Shown: positions 1-8,285 of the stretch, in pieces
Position numbering within the stretch: the stretch's first letter is position 1
Layout of the letters: each line of letters begins with the position of its first letter
Assembly: GCA_964370215.1 (NCBI GenBank)
Contig: CAYJIM010000018.1
Coordinates: forward strand, 1 to 35,266
Source: Massiliimalia sp964370215
Lineage (GTDB): Bacteria > Bacillota > Clostridia > Oscillospirales > Ruminococcaceae
DNA: 35,266 nucleotides
Direction of reading: 5' to 3'
Notes under the pieces: model-generated
Database searches by the model: none
The model's input: only the letters and a program-made list of their open reading frames with translations
What the model was told of the DNA's origin: nothing
Program-made: the position numbers and the translations under genes

Positions 1-28
1 AAAAGAAAAAATTGGGTGAGGAACAATC

Positions 29-904
29 ATGCAACAAGATATTTTAATGGTCATTGGGGAAAAACAATCGGTATTATCTAAGGGGCAAAAGCGCATTGCC
101 TCTTATATTTTAGATCACTATGACCGTGCGGCGTTTATGACTGCCTCGAAATTGGGAGTGGTCGTCGGGGTGAGTGAATCCACCGTCGTGCGATTTGCCT
201 TTGAATTGGGATATGACGGGTACCCAGGGCTGCAACGAGCGTTGCAAGAGATGATTCGCAATCGCTTAACAGCAGTGCAACGCATCGAGGTCGCTTCGGA
301 ACAAATCGGTACCGGTGAGGTGCTCGACAAAGTGCTAAACCTGGATATTGAGCGCATTCGTCGCACCATTGAAGAGGTGGATCGAAACACCTTTGAAGGG
401 GTGGTGGAATCAATTTTAAAGGCGCGTTGTATCTATATTTTAGGGACACGCAGTGCTTTTCCGATCGCCAAGTTTTTGGCGTTTTACTTTCAACTCATCT
501 TTCCCGATGTCCGTTTGGTAGACGCCTCGGGGATGAGTGAGGTGTTTGAGCAGGTCATTCGCATCGACAAGCGCGATGTCATGATTGGAATCAGCTTTCC
601 ACGGTATTCCAGAAGAACGGCAAGTGCGCTGCAATTTGCCAAAGAGCATGGGGCAACGGTGGTCGCTTTGACCGACTGTATCTCCTCCCCGCTGGTCAAA
701 CACGCCGACTTCTTTTTGCAGGCACGCAGCGATATGGCCTCCTTTGTCGACAGCCTTGTTGCACCGTTGAGCCTTGTCAATGCACTGATTGTGGCAGTTG
801 GACTCAAAAAATCGGAGGATCTCAAACACACCTTTGACAAATTGGAGGAGTTTTGGGATCAATATGATGTATACGAAAAATTAGAGGAGGGGGACACGGT
901 ATAA
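29..904 (+). CDS. MurR/RpiR family transcriptional regulator
   Basis: A 291-residue protein with the RpiR layout. An N-terminal helix-turn-helix of about 75 residues includes the stretch SKLGVVVGVSESTVVRFA near residues 40-57. A C-terminal SIS sugar-phosphate-binding domain spans about residues 110-260, with ILGTRSAF and GISFPRYSRRT as the phosphosugar-loop region. Family members sense phosphorylated sugars or amino sugars and control catabolic or cell-wall recycling genes; the ligand cannot be told here. The ATG at 29 follows GAGGA (18-22) with 6-nt spacing. It is followed 29 bp later by the flavoprotein gene on the same strand, so co-transcription is possible. No sugar-metabolism gene is adjacent, so its target is unknown. 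Confidence 0.9.
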   Translation: MQQDILMVIGEKQSVLSKGQKRIASYILDHYDRAAFMTASKLGVVVGVSESTVVRFAFELGYDGYPGLQRALQEMIRNRLTAVQRIEVASEQIGTGEVLDKVLNLDIERIRRTIEEVDRNTFEGVVESILKARCIYILGTRSAFPIAKFLAFYFQLIFPDVRLVDASGMSEVFEQVIRIDKRDVMIGISFPRYSRRTASALQFAKEHGATVVALTDCISSPLVKHADFFLQARSDMASFVDSLVAPLSLVNALIVAVGLKKSEDLKHTFDKLEEFWDQYDVYEKLEEGDTV

Positions 905-933
905 GCCCCCATAAAGAAAGTGTAGGAACAAAC

Positions 934-2187
934 ATGTTACAGGATAGATGGGACTTGATCATTGTTGGTGGCGGTGCCGCCGGTATGATGGCAGCGGTGA
1001 CGGCAGGAGAGATGGGCAGTCGGGTATTGGTATTGGAAAAGAATGAGTCGCTCGGTAAAAAGCTGTTGATCACCGGTAAGGGTCGCTGTAATGTGACCAA
1101 TGCCTGTGACGTCAACACCCTCATTGCCCAAACTACGGCGAATGGGCGGTTTTTATACAGTGCCTTTCACCGCTTCAATGCCGAGGACACCATGCGTTGG
1201 TTTGAAGACAGTGGGGTGCCCCTCAAGGTGGAACGTGGCAACCGTGTCTTTCCGCAGTCGGATCGCGCAGCGGATATTTTACAGGCGATGAAAAGACGGA
1301 TGAAAGCGGCTGGTGTAACGGTACGGCAGGAAACAGTGACCGGCATTGAGGTGCAAAACGGCGAAATTGTTGGTGTTTCCTGTGAAAGCGAAAACTTTTT
1401 CCACAGCAGCGCTGTCGTTGTAGCAACGGGTGGACTTTCCTATCCACAAACAGGATCCACGGGCGACGGTTACCGCTTTGCAACAGCAGTCGGACACACC
1501 CTGACCCCACAGGTTCCCTCGCTTATTCCGATTGTAACAAAAGAGGATTGGTGTAAAAAAGCGATGGGATTGTCGCTCAAAAATGTCACTCTTTCCATCA
1601 AGGACAACAAAACCGGCAAAGCGGTCTTTTCCGAATTGGGGGAAATGTTGTTCACCCATTTTGGCGTGTCAGGCCCCTTGGTACTGAGTGGGTCGGCGCA
1701 TATGCGCCCAATGGCACCTGATCGGTATACCCTCTCGATCGACCTCAAACCGGGGTTGACCGAGGAGCAGTTGGATGCCAGAATTTTGCGTGATTTTCAG
1801 GAGCAGAGCAATAAAGATTTTGCCAATTCTTTGGGCAAACTCTTGCCCCGAAAACTCATTCCGGTCGTCATTCGCCTGTCGGAAATCCCCTTTGATTTAA
1901 AGGTTAATCAAATCACCAAACCGATGCGACAAAAGCTTTGTCAAACCATCAAGGCGCTGTCGTTGACTGCAGTGGAGTTTCGCCCCATCAAAGAGGCAAT
2001 CATTACGTCCGGTGGTATCGTGACAGGGGAAATTGATCCCAAAACAATGGAATCGAAACAGCAATCGGGGTTGTACTTTGTCGGGGAAGTACTGGATCTT
2101 GACGCCTATACCGGCGGCTTTAACCTACAAATCGCCTTTGCGACAGGATACACCGCAGGGCTTGCTGCAATCGGGCAGTTGTGGTAA
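934..2187 (+). CDS. HI0933/BaiN-like NAD(P)/FAD-dependent oxidoreductase
   Basis: A 417-residue flavoprotein. The N-terminal FAD-binding Rossmann motif is IIVGGGAAGMMAA (about residues 9-21), followed by the family-specific KKLLITGKGRCNVTNAC block (about 42-58). The C-terminal part has the second nucleotide-binding signature, with GLYFVGEVLDLDAYTGGFN near residue 380. This is the HI0933-like family, annotated variously as BaiN-type oxidoreductase or aminoacetone oxidase family. The physiological substrate of most members is unknown, so no reaction is claimed. The ATG at 934 has AGGA at 924-927. In Clostridia such a gene often sits just upstream of cmk, as here, but a separate promoter begins before cmk. 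Confidence 0.88.
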   Translation: MLQDRWDLIIVGGGAAGMMAAVTAGEMGSRVLVLEKNESLGKKLLITGKGRCNVTNACDVNTLIAQTTANGRFLYSAFHRFNAEDTMRWFEDSGVPLKVERGNRVFPQSDRAADILQAMKRRMKAAGVTVRQETVTGIEVQNGEIVGVSCESENFFHSSAVVVATGGLSYPQTGSTGDGYRFATAVGHTLTPQVPSLIPIVTKEDWCKKAMGLSLKNVTLSIKDNKTGKAVFSELGEMLFTHFGVSGPLVLSGSAHMRPMAPDRYTLSIDLKPGLTEEQLDARILRDFQEQSNKDFANSLGKLLPRKLIPVVIRLSEIPFDLKVNQITKPMRQKLCQTIKALSLTAVEFRPIKEAIITSGGIVTGEIDPKTMESKQQSGLYFVGEVLDLDAYTGGFNLQIAFATGYTAGLAAIGQLW

Positions 2188-2266
2188 TTCCCACTAGTCG
2201 AATAGGAATAATATCCACCCTTTGCTGTAGCATTCAGAGAATAAGGTGAAAATATTGGCAGAATAG

Positions 2267-2295
2267 TTGTAAATGCAACTAAAGTATGGTATGAT
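2267..2295 (+). promoter_or_regulatory. Sigma-A-type promoter upstream of cmk
   Basis: TTGTAA (2267-2272), 17-bp spacer, TATGAT (2290-2295), with TG at 2287-2288 giving an extended -10. It lies in the 154-bp gap between the flavoprotein gene and cmk. Transcription should start near 2302 and read cmk-plsC-ispH/rpsA. Confidence 0.7.
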
Positions 2296-2341
2296 GAGGG
2301 AGAACGATATTTGTTTAAATTTTTAAGAGGTGGTGAATCGC

Positions 2342-3019
2342 TTGAGATCTGTAGCAATTGATGGGCCGGCAGGTGCCGGGAAAAGCACCATCGCACGAAA
2401 AACGGCAGAAAAACTAGGTTTTATTTACGTAGATACAGGCGCTCTTTATCGAGCCATCGGTCTTTATATGATGCGCAACACCGTGGATGTGACGGACGCA
2501 GAAGCAGTGGCGACAGCCGTCGAGCAGATTGATGTGCAGTTGCAATACCAAAATGGCGAGCAACGTGTACTGTTGCAGGGAGATGATGTGTCGGCGTTGA
2601 TTCGCACCCAAGAGGTGTCGATGATTGCCTCCACCGTTTCAGCAGTGCCCAAAGTCCGCACCTTCTTGTTGTCGTTACAGCAAAAAATTGCGTTGGAAAA
2701 CAACGTCATCATGGATGGTAGAGACATCGGTACAGTGGTACTGCCCCATGCAGATGTCAAAATCTTTTTGACGGCAACAGCAGAGGACCGCGCACGCCGC
2801 CGTCACGCACAATTGTTGGAAAGCGGTGTAGCGATCGACTTTGACAAACTGCTCGCGGAAATCCAATTGCGTGACCATCAGGATGCCAACCGTGCGGTTG
2901 CACCGTTGAAACCGGCGGACGATGCCTTGATCATCGATACGTCGGGCAATACCTTACAGGAGTCGATCGATTTGCTGGGGGCCGTGATCTTAAAACGCTT
3001 GGAGGAAACCGCGCAATGA
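2342..3019 (+). CDS. cmk: Cytidylate kinase
   Basis: CMP/dCMP kinase of 225 residues, the usual bacterial length. It makes CDP/dCDP from CMP/dCMP and ATP in the cytosol. Visible motifs are the P-loop GPAGAGKST (residues 8-16), DTGALYRA (about 32-39) for the nucleotide-monophosphate region, and MDGRDIGTVVLP (about 125-136), a cytidylate kinase hallmark. The frame is open from GTG codons at 2330 and 2333, but these lie inside the Shine-Dalgarno sequence AAGAGGTGG. The TTG at 2342 is correctly spaced and starts right before the conserved RSVAIDGPAG. It overlaps plsC by 4 bp (ATGA). The order cmk-plsC-ispH-rpsA is typical of Clostridia. Confidence 0.95.
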   Translation: MRSVAIDGPAGAGKSTIARKTAEKLGFIYVDTGALYRAIGLYMMRNTVDVTDAEAVATAVEQIDVQLQYQNGEQRVLLQGDDVSALIRTQEVSMIASTVSAVPKVRTFLLSLQQKIALENNVIMDGRDIGTVVLPHADVKIFLTATAEDRARRRHAQLLESGVAIDFDKLLAEIQLRDHQDANRAVAPLKPADDALIIDTSGNTLQESIDLLGAVILKRLEETAQ

Positions 3020-3627
3020 GTTTGTTTTATCACTTTGGCAGAGGGTGCTGCAATCTATACTGTAGATTGCTTTACCGTGTAGAGTACCATGGGATGGAAA
3101 ATCTGCCAAAAACAGGGGGGTATGTATTGGCCTCCAATCACATTACAGCAACTGATCCGCTCTTTATCGGCGCACGGTTGGATCGTCAATTGCGCTTCAT
3201 GGCAAAGGAAGAGTTGTTTAAAAATGGCGTCGTCGGCGCTATTTTAAAGGGGCTTGGTGCCTTTCCTGTATCGCGTGGTGGTGGGGATACCAGTGCGCTC
3301 GATCGCGCTGTGGAGGTGGTGACTGATGGTGGGATCTTGGCCATCTTTCCCGAAGGGACACGTTCCAAAGACGGTAATCTGCGCCGTTTGAAATCAGGGG
3401 CGATTTATGTCGCTTCTCAAACAAAGGCGAACGTTGTGCCGGTGGTGGTGACCATTGAAAATTTTTCCGGCAAGCTCAAACCGTTCAGTAAGGTGCGGGT
3501 GTGCTATGGGGATGTCATCCAAACAGAGGAAATTCACATCGACCGTGAGGATCGCGGTTCGATGCGCCGTGCCAACCAGCGTTTGCAAGGGGCACTGCAA
3601 TCCTTACTGGAAGAAAGTGCGTGGTGA
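3016..3627 (+). CDS. plsC: 1-acyl-sn-glycerol-3-phosphate acyltransferase
   Basis: A 203-residue membrane-associated acyltransferase that converts lysophosphatidic acid to phosphatidic acid. The catalytic H-X4-D motif is NHITATD (H42 and D47). The substrate-binding FPEGTRS motif is near residue 113. The length matches short clostridial PlsC proteins. The ATG at 3016 overlaps the cmk stop, indicating translational coupling. The gene ends at or next to the ispH start, so the three genes form a tight operon. It complements plsX further along the window, which feeds the preceding acylation step. Confidence 0.93.
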   Translation: MSLFYHFGRGCCNLYCRLLYRVEYHGMENLPKTGGYVLASNHITATDPLFIGARLDRQLRFMAKEELFKNGVVGAILKGLGAFPVSRGGGDTSALDRAVEVVTDGGILAIFPEGTRSKDGNLRRLKSGAIYVASQTKANVVPVVVTIENFSGKLKPFSKVRVCYGDVIQTEEIHIDREDRGSMRRANQRLQGALQSLLEESAW

Positions 3628-3629
3628 AT

Positions 3630-5618
3630 ATGACTGAAATTCGCGTCGCAAAATCAGCAGGGTTTTGTTTTGGGGTGGATCGGGCAGTTGCGATGGTTTA
3701 CGACCTTGTCAAAACCCATCCGACCGTCAAGACGTTAGGGCCGATTGTCCACAACCCACAAGTCGTGGGGGATCTGGCAGCCAAAGGGGTGGAGATCATT
3801 ACCGAGGATGCAGCCTTTGGCACAGCTGATACGGTGGTCATCCGTGCCCATGGGGTGTCACAGTCGGTGTACGACAAGCTACAACAGCAAGGGGCGCATT
3901 TTGTCGATGCAACTTGTCCCTTTGTTGCAAAAATCCATAAAATTGTACAGCAAAAATCCGAAGAAGGATTGCCGATCATCATTGCCGGTGATCCGGATCA
4001 TCCGGAGGTTTTGGGGATTCGCGGGCATGTCAATGGGGAATCTTATGTGATTCAAAATGCCAAAGATTTACAAAAAAGCTTAGATTCTTTGCATGAAAAC
4101 GGAAAAAATGATGTCGTTTTAGTAGCGCAAACGACATATCATACAAAGTTTTTAGAAGAATGCGAAGAAACGGCAAAAAAACACTGTACAAATGTCATTT
4201 TTTTTGATACAATATGTAATGCGACTAATGATCGACAAACGGAAGCGATTTCAATTGCCAAAGACAGTGATCTCATGATTGTCATTGGCGGGAGAGAGAG
4301 TTCAAACACACAAAAGCTCAAGGATGTTTGTGAACCCTTCACGACCACTTATTTGATTGAAACGAAAGAAGAACTGTCGTCCGTGCCGATTACAGGGCGA
4401 AAGGTCATTGGCGTTACTGCTGGAGCATCGACTCCGGCCCATATCATTAAGGAGGTTCTTGAAACCATGAGTGAATTGTTGAACAATATGCAGGAAGACC
4501 AAAGCTTTGCAGAGCTATTTGAACAGTCGTTGGAGACTGAAAAATTATATACGGGGAAACGTGTCAAAGGGATCGTTACGACAGTAGCGCCAAACGAAAT
4601 CCACGTGGACATCGGCGCAAAACAAGCCGGTATCGTTGTTGCGGATGAGTTGTGCGAAACTTCCGATCAAAAAACCAGTGACATGGTACAAAAAGGCGAC
4701 GAAATCGAATTGGTTGTTTTGAAAGTAAACGATCAAGAGGGCGTTGTCATGTTGTCGAAAAAACGTTGCGATGCGCAAGCAGGTTTCGACATTCTGAAAA
4801 AAGCATTTGAAGCAGAAGAAGTATTGACAGGGACTGTAACAAACGTTGTCAAAGGCGGGATCTTGGTACTGTGCAACCATACCAAAGTATTCATTCCGGC
4901 TTCCCAAGTTTCGGACAAACGCATTGAAGACCTCAACACCATGTTGAAAGAAGAAGTTTCCTTCAAAATTTTGGAAATCAATGAAAAACGCGCACGTGCA
5001 CTCGGCTCTATCCGTGCAGTATTGACTGCGGCTAGAAAAGAAGCGGAAGAAGCATTCTGGGGCACTGTTGAAGTGGGTAAAACCTACAGCGGTGAAGTAA
5101 AATCCCTGACAAGCTATGGTGCTTTCGTAGACCTCGGCGGTGTAGACGGTATGATCCACGTCACCGAATTGGCTTGGGGCAAAATCAAACATCCTTCGGA
5201 AGTGGTTTCGGTTGGCGACATGGTAGAAGTTTATGTCAAAGACTTGGATGTTGAAAAACGTCGCATTTCCTTGGGTTACAAAAAAGAATCTGAAAACCCA
5301 TGGAACATCTTTGCACAAAACTACAACGTGGACGATGTTGTTTCTGTTAAAATCGTGTCCTTCACAAACTATGGTGCATTCGCAACCATCGTTCCGGGCA
5401 TTGATGGCTTGATCCACATTTCTCAAATTGCCAACCAACGTGTTGACAAAATCATGGATCTGTTGCAAATTGGTCAAGAAGTGGAAGCGAAAATCATTGA
5501 CATCAACCATGACTCGAAACGCGTAAGCCTGTCCATCCGTGCGTTGTTGCCGGAAGATGCTGAAATGGAAACTGAAGAAGTTGAAATGGATGTAGAAGAA
5601 GTGGCTGACGAAGCGTAA
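3630..5618 (+). CDS. ispH-rpsA: Fused IspH (HMBPP reductase) and ribosomal protein S1
   Basis: A 662-residue two-part protein. Residues 1 to about 280 are 4-hydroxy-3-methylbut-2-enyl diphosphate reductase, the last step of the MEP isoprenoid pathway. The three [Fe-S] ligands are C13 (GFCFGV), C96 (DATCPF) and C196 (TICNATNDRQ). From about residue 285 there are four S1 RNA-binding domains and an acidic tail (EDAEMETEEVEMDVEE). Domains three and four carry the canonical SYGAFVDLGGVDGMIH and NYGAFATIVPGIDGLIH cores. The fusion is known in many Clostridia. ATG 3630 matches the family start, although GTG codons at 3621 and 3624 are in frame. A strong internal Shine-Dalgarno and ATG occur exactly at the domain junction (see separate entry). 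Confidence 0.95.
   Translation: MTEIRVAKSAGFCFGVDRAVAMVYDLVKTHPTVKTLGPIVHNPQVVGDLAAKGVEIITEDAAFGTADTVVIRAHGVSQSVYDKLQQQGAHFVDATCPFVAKIHKIVQQKSEEGLPIIIAGDPDHPEVLGIRGHVNGESYVIQNAKDLQKSLDSLHENGKNDVVLVAQTTYHTKFLEECEETAKKHCTNVIFFDTICNATNDRQTEAISIAKDSDLMIVIGGRESSNTQKLKDVCEPFTTTYLIETKEELSSVPITGRKVIGVTAGASTPAHIIKEVLETMSELLNNMQEDQSFAELFEQSLETEKLYTGKRVKGIVTTVAPNEIHVDIGAKQAGIVVADELCETSDQKTSDMVQKGDEIELVVLKVNDQEGVVMLSKKRCDAQAGFDILKKAFEAEEVLTGTVTNVVKGGILVLCNHTKVFIPASQVSDKRIEDLNTMLKEEVSFKILEINEKRARALGSIRAVLTAARKEAEEAFWGTVEVGKTYSGEVKSLTSYGAFVDLGGVDGMIHVTELAWGKIKHPSEVVSVGDMVEVYVKDLDVEKRRISLGYKKESENPWNIFAQNYNVDDVVSVKIVSFTNYGAFATIVPGIDGLIHISQIANQRVDKIMDLLQIGQEVEAKIIDINHDSKRVSLSIRALLPEDAEMETEEVEMDVEEVADEA
4185..4213 (+). 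promoter_or_regulatory. Possible internal promoter within the ispH part
   Basis: TGTACA (4185-4190), 17-bp spacer, TACAAT (4208-4213), with TG at 4205-4206 giving an extended -10. It lies in a locally AT-rich patch and about 240 bp upstream of the internal start for the S1 half. Base composition alone could create it, so confidence is low. Confidence 0.3.
4449..4469 (+). promoter_or_regulatory. Internal ribosome binding site and in-frame ATG at the IspH/S1 junction
   Basis: AAGGAGG (4449-4455) is followed after 11 nt by ATG (4467-4469), codon 280 in the IspH-S1 frame. Initiation here would give a separate 383-residue four-domain S1 protein. The same bases encode IKEV, a common IspH C-terminal sequence, so the site might be a by-product of protein conservation. 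The spacing is slightly long. Confidence 0.4.
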
Positions 5619-5639
5619 GCCCGACTAAATTTTAAAGAT

Positions 5640-5680
5640 AAATACCCGTATTTGTTTGAAACATATACGGGTATTTTGTT
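5640..5680 (+). terminator. Rho-independent terminator after ispH-rpsA
   Basis: Perfect 12-bp stem AAATACCCGTAT (5640-5651) / ATACGGGTATTT (5665-5676). The loop can extend the stem by five more pairs (TGTTT/AAACA type), and TTTTGTTT follows. It ends the cmk-plsC-ispH/rpsA unit. Confidence 0.88.
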
Positions 5681-5721
5681 TATCACAGGTGCTTTTGACA
5701 CCATAAAGGAGAATGTACAGT

Positions 5722-6906
5722 ATGGAATTTCAATTTGCCAATCGTATCAATGGGATGAAACCGTCCGCTGTTCGTGAAATTTTGAAGGTCACCGCTGACC
5801 CGACATTCATTCCGTTTGCCGCCGGAAACCCTGCAACCGAAGCGTTTCCGGTTGAAGCAATCAACACCATCATGACCGGCATCTTGTCGGAAGGTGGGGT
5901 CGATGGCTTGCAGTACAGCGTGTCGGAAGGGTATGGTCCACTTCGTCAATCGATTGCCGATGTCGTGTTGGCAGGACAGGAAATTGTCAAAGAAGACGAC
6001 ACCATTGTCATTACCTCCGGTGCGCAACAGGGCATTGAACTCAGTTGTAAAGTGTTCTGTAACGAAGGGGATGTCATCATTTGTGAATCTCCGAGCTTCA
6101 TCGGAAGCCTGAATTCCTTCCGTTCCTACGGCATCAATCTGGTCGGAGTCGAAATGGAAGCCGACGGCATTGACCTTGCGCAGATGGAAGAGGCGTTGAA
6201 ACAAAACAAAAACGCAAAACTCATCTATGTCATTCCGAATTTCCAAAACCCCACCGGTATTACCATGAGTTTGGAAAAAAGAAAAGCACTTCTTACCTTG
6301 GCAAGACAATATGATGTGATGATTTTGGAAGACAATCCGTACGGCGATTTACGCTTTACTGGTGAGCCGATTCCGTCCATCAAATCGCTTGATACCGAAG
6401 GGCGTGTCATCTACTGTGGTAGCTTTTCGAAAATTTTGGCACCGGGGATCCGTGTCGGCTATGTCGTTGCCAATCAAAAGGTACAGGAAAAAATTACCAT
6501 TGGCAAGCAGTGCAGTGACGTCCATACCGCCATCATGAATCAGATGCTCTGTCATCGATTCCTTATGCAGTATGACTTTGGCGCACACCTTGCCAATTTA
6601 CGCGAAATTTATCGTCGCAAATGCACCTTGATGCTCGATTGTTTGGATCGTGAGATGAATCCGTCGGTCACCTATACCAGACCGGAAGGTGGCCTGTTCA
6701 TCTGGGGCACCTTGCCACAAGGTGTGGACATGAATGGGTTCTGCATGGCAGGGGTGGAAAAGAAAGTCGCAGTGGTACCGGGTATTGCCTTCTTGCCGGA
6801 AGCCGGTAAATCCTCGCAGTCCTTCCGCCTCAACTTCTCGACACCGAGTGACGAAGCGATCGTCAAAGGGGTAGCCTTGCTCGGTGAGATTTCGAAAACA
6901 TTTTAA
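5722..6906 (+). CDS. PLP-dependent aminotransferase (class I/II, 2-aminoadipate/LysN-like)
   Basis: A 394-residue fold-type I aminotransferase. Visible elements are AAGNPATEAFP near the N terminus, a SGAQQGIEL cofactor-phosphate region, NFQNPTG with the PLP-contacting Asn, the Schiff-base lysine K237 in GSFSK, and the carboxylate-binding arginine R369 in FRLNFS. The sequence style resembles the LysN/MocR-like group, which acts on aromatic amino acids, 2-aminoadipate or branched-chain substrates. The substrate cannot be fixed from sequence. ATG 5722 follows AAGGAG (5706-5711) at 10 nt; the ATG at 5713 is too close to that site. It is 12 bp ahead of trpS and probably co-transcribed with it. Confidence 0.9.
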   Translation: MEFQFANRINGMKPSAVREILKVTADPTFIPFAAGNPATEAFPVEAINTIMTGILSEGGVDGLQYSVSEGYGPLRQSIADVVLAGQEIVKEDDTIVITSGAQQGIELSCKVFCNEGDVIICESPSFIGSLNSFRSYGINLVGVEMEADGIDLAQMEEALKQNKNAKLIYVIPNFQNPTGITMSLEKRKALLTLARQYDVMILEDNPYGDLRFTGEPIPSIKSLDTEGRVIYCGSFSKILAPGIRVGYVVANQKVQEKITIGKQCSDVHTAIMNQMLCHRFLMQYDFGAHLANLREIYRRKCTLMLDCLDREMNPSVTYTRPEGGLFIWGTLPQGVDMNGFCMAGVEKKVAVVPGIAFLPEAGKSSQSFRLNFSTPSDEAIVKGVALLGEISKTF

Positions 6907-6918
6907 GGAGAACGAACA

Positions 6919-7923
6919 ATGGCAGAGCAAACCGAAAGAAAAAAAGTGATTTTAAGTGGCATTCAGCCAACCGGTATTTTTACCCTTGGCAACTACATTG
7001 GGGCGATTCGCAACTGGGTGCAGCTGCAAGAGGAATACAATGCCGCCTATATGATTGCGGATCTACATGCCTTGACTGTCAAACAGGATCCCAAACAACT
7101 GCGTCAGCAGATTTTGACTGCTTTTGCGGTGGTACTTGCCTGCGGTGTTGATCCTGAAAAGAGTTTGACCTTTATTCAGAGTCAGGTTCCACAACATGCG
7201 GAACTTTCTTGGATCCTTTCCTGTAACACACAATTTGGCGAACTGTCTCGTATGACCCAATTCAAGGACAAAAGTGCCAAAAATGCCGACAACATCAATG
7301 CAGGGTTGTTTACCTACCCGTCGTTGATGGCGGCGGATATTTTACTGTATCAAGCGGATCTTGTGCCGGTTGGTGCGGATCAGAAACAGCATTTGGAAAT
7401 CACGCGCGACATTGCAGTGCGTTTCAACAATGTGTACGGCAATACCTTCCGTTTGCCCGAACCGTACATTCCAAAGGTGGGGGCACGTGTCATGTCGCTT
7501 GCTGATCCGACCAAGAAAATGTCAAAATCGGACGACAATGTCAACGGTTATGTTACCATTTTGGATGAGCCGAATGTCATCGTGAAAAAGTTCAAACGTG
7601 CGGTCACCGACTCGGAAATGTCGGTGCGTTATGCTGATGGAAAAGATGGGATCAACAACTTGATGTCCATCTATTCGGTGGTGACAGGCTTGTCCTATGA
7701 GCAGATCGAGCGTGACTTTGACGGCAAAGGGTATGGCGATTTCAAACAAGCAGTCGGCGAAGCGGTGGCGGATCATTTGCAACCGGTGCGTGAAAACTAC
7801 AAGCGTTTGATGGACGACAAAGGGTATCTGGAATCGGTGTACCGTGCCGGTGCCGAAAAAGCGAGCAGCATTGCTAGCCGCACCTTGCAAAAAGCCTATA
7901 AAAAAGCAGGCCTCCTCCTCTAG
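6919..7923 (+). CDS. trpS: Tryptophanyl-tRNA synthetase
   Basis: A 334-residue class Ic aminoacyl-tRNA synthetase that charges tRNA-Trp, of normal bacterial length. The HIGH-equivalent region is QPTGIFTLGNYIGA (about residues 12-25), and the KMSKS loop is KKMSKSDDN near residue 198. The tryptophan-pocket region MAADILLYQADLVPVG is around residue 137. AAGGAGAACG precedes the ATG. No T-box leader is present upstream, because the aminotransferase gene abuts it. Its transcript probably ends at the hairpin 8105-8136. Confidence 0.96.
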   Translation: MAEQTERKKVILSGIQPTGIFTLGNYIGAIRNWVQLQEEYNAAYMIADLHALTVKQDPKQLRQQILTAFAVVLACGVDPEKSLTFIQSQVPQHAELSWILSCNTQFGELSRMTQFKDKSAKNADNINAGLFTYPSLMAADILLYQADLVPVGADQKQHLEITRDIAVRFNNVYGNTFRLPEPYIPKVGARVMSLADPTKKMSKSDDNVNGYVTILDEPNVIVKKFKRAVTDSEMSVRYADGKDGINNLMSIYSVVTGLSYEQIERDFDGKGYGDFKQAVGEAVADHLQPVRENYKRLMDDKGYLESVYRAGAEKASSIASRTLQKAYKKAGLLL

Positions 7924-8013
7924 CCGGGTGCGCGTAGCACGCGCTGGCGTTTCCGACCGAGCATCCATATCACGGAGACCCCTACCGCCAAATGAAAGTC
8001 AGGGGAAAATAAA

Positions 8014-8069
8014 AGTTTTGTTCCCTTTTTTAAAAAGGGACAGGGTGTGGGACAGCGTCCCACGGTCTT
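8014..8069 (+). repeat. Dispersed two-hairpin repeat, copy 1
   Basis: Hairpin one is TCCCTTTTT (8022-8030) / AAAAAGGGA (8032-8040). Hairpin two is GTGGGAC (8047-8053) / GTCCCAC (8057-8063) with loop AGC. The block CAGGGTGTGGGAC is identical in copy 2 at 20173-20230. The first stems of the two copies differ by compensating changes. Confidence 0.7.
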
Positions 8070-8104
8070 GATTGCCGATAGGCAACATTCAAGCGTCAGC
8101 GTTT

Positions 8105-8136
8105 AAGCAGTTTGGCATATGCCAAACTGCTTTTTT
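8105..8136 (+). terminator. Rho-independent terminator downstream of trpS
   Basis: A perfect 28-bp palindrome with arms AAGCAGTTTGGCAT (8105-8118) and ATGCCAAACTGCTT (8119-8132), running into TTTTTT (8131-8136). It is 180 bp past trpS, and the dispersed repeat lies between. Confidence 0.85.
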
Positions 8137-8166
8137 ACGAGCGACTGACAGCACCGGCGAGCATTG

Positions 8167-8190
8167 CGGACGACCAAAGGTCGCCCCTAC
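8167..8190 (-). repeat. GTAGGG-type palindromic repeat, copy 1
   Basis: Read on the minus strand it starts GTAGGGGCGACC and continues TTTGGTCGTCCGC, with arms around GCGACC/GGTCG. It matches the layout of the plus-strand copies at 8214 and 8286: GTAGGG, then a palindrome, then CCG. Confidence 0.55.
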
Positions 8191-8213
8191 GATGTTGATG
8201 AAAATTTTGTTTT

Positions 8214-8238
8214 GTAGGGACATGGCTTGCCATGTCCG
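8214..8238 (+). repeat. GTAGGG-type palindromic repeat, copy 2
   Basis: GTAGG leads into GGACATGGC (8218-8226), loop TT, GCCATGTCC (8229-8237) and G. The stem is a perfect 9 bp. The bases before it (GACGACC at 8169, ATGAAAAT at 8197) recur before the next copy, so the units are tandem and degenerate. Confidence 0.6.
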
Positions 8239-8285
8239 AAATCAGCACGCAACACAGACGACCAACGCCAATGAAAATATCGTCT

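Noticed and set aside
4545..5510. A 321-codon minus-strand open frame opposite the S1 repeats
   Set aside because: The composition (Phe/Asn/Asp/Val-rich) mirrors the codon pattern of the S1 domains; no start site or family resemblance.
5695..5721. TTGACA with TACAGT 15 bp downstream, before the aminotransferase gene
   Set aside because: The spacer is too short, and transcription would start inside the coding region, past the ribosome site.
6850..6920. A T-box or trp leader upstream of trpS
   Set aside because: The aminotransferase gene ends 12 bp before trpS, so there is no room for a leader, and no T-box sequence is present.
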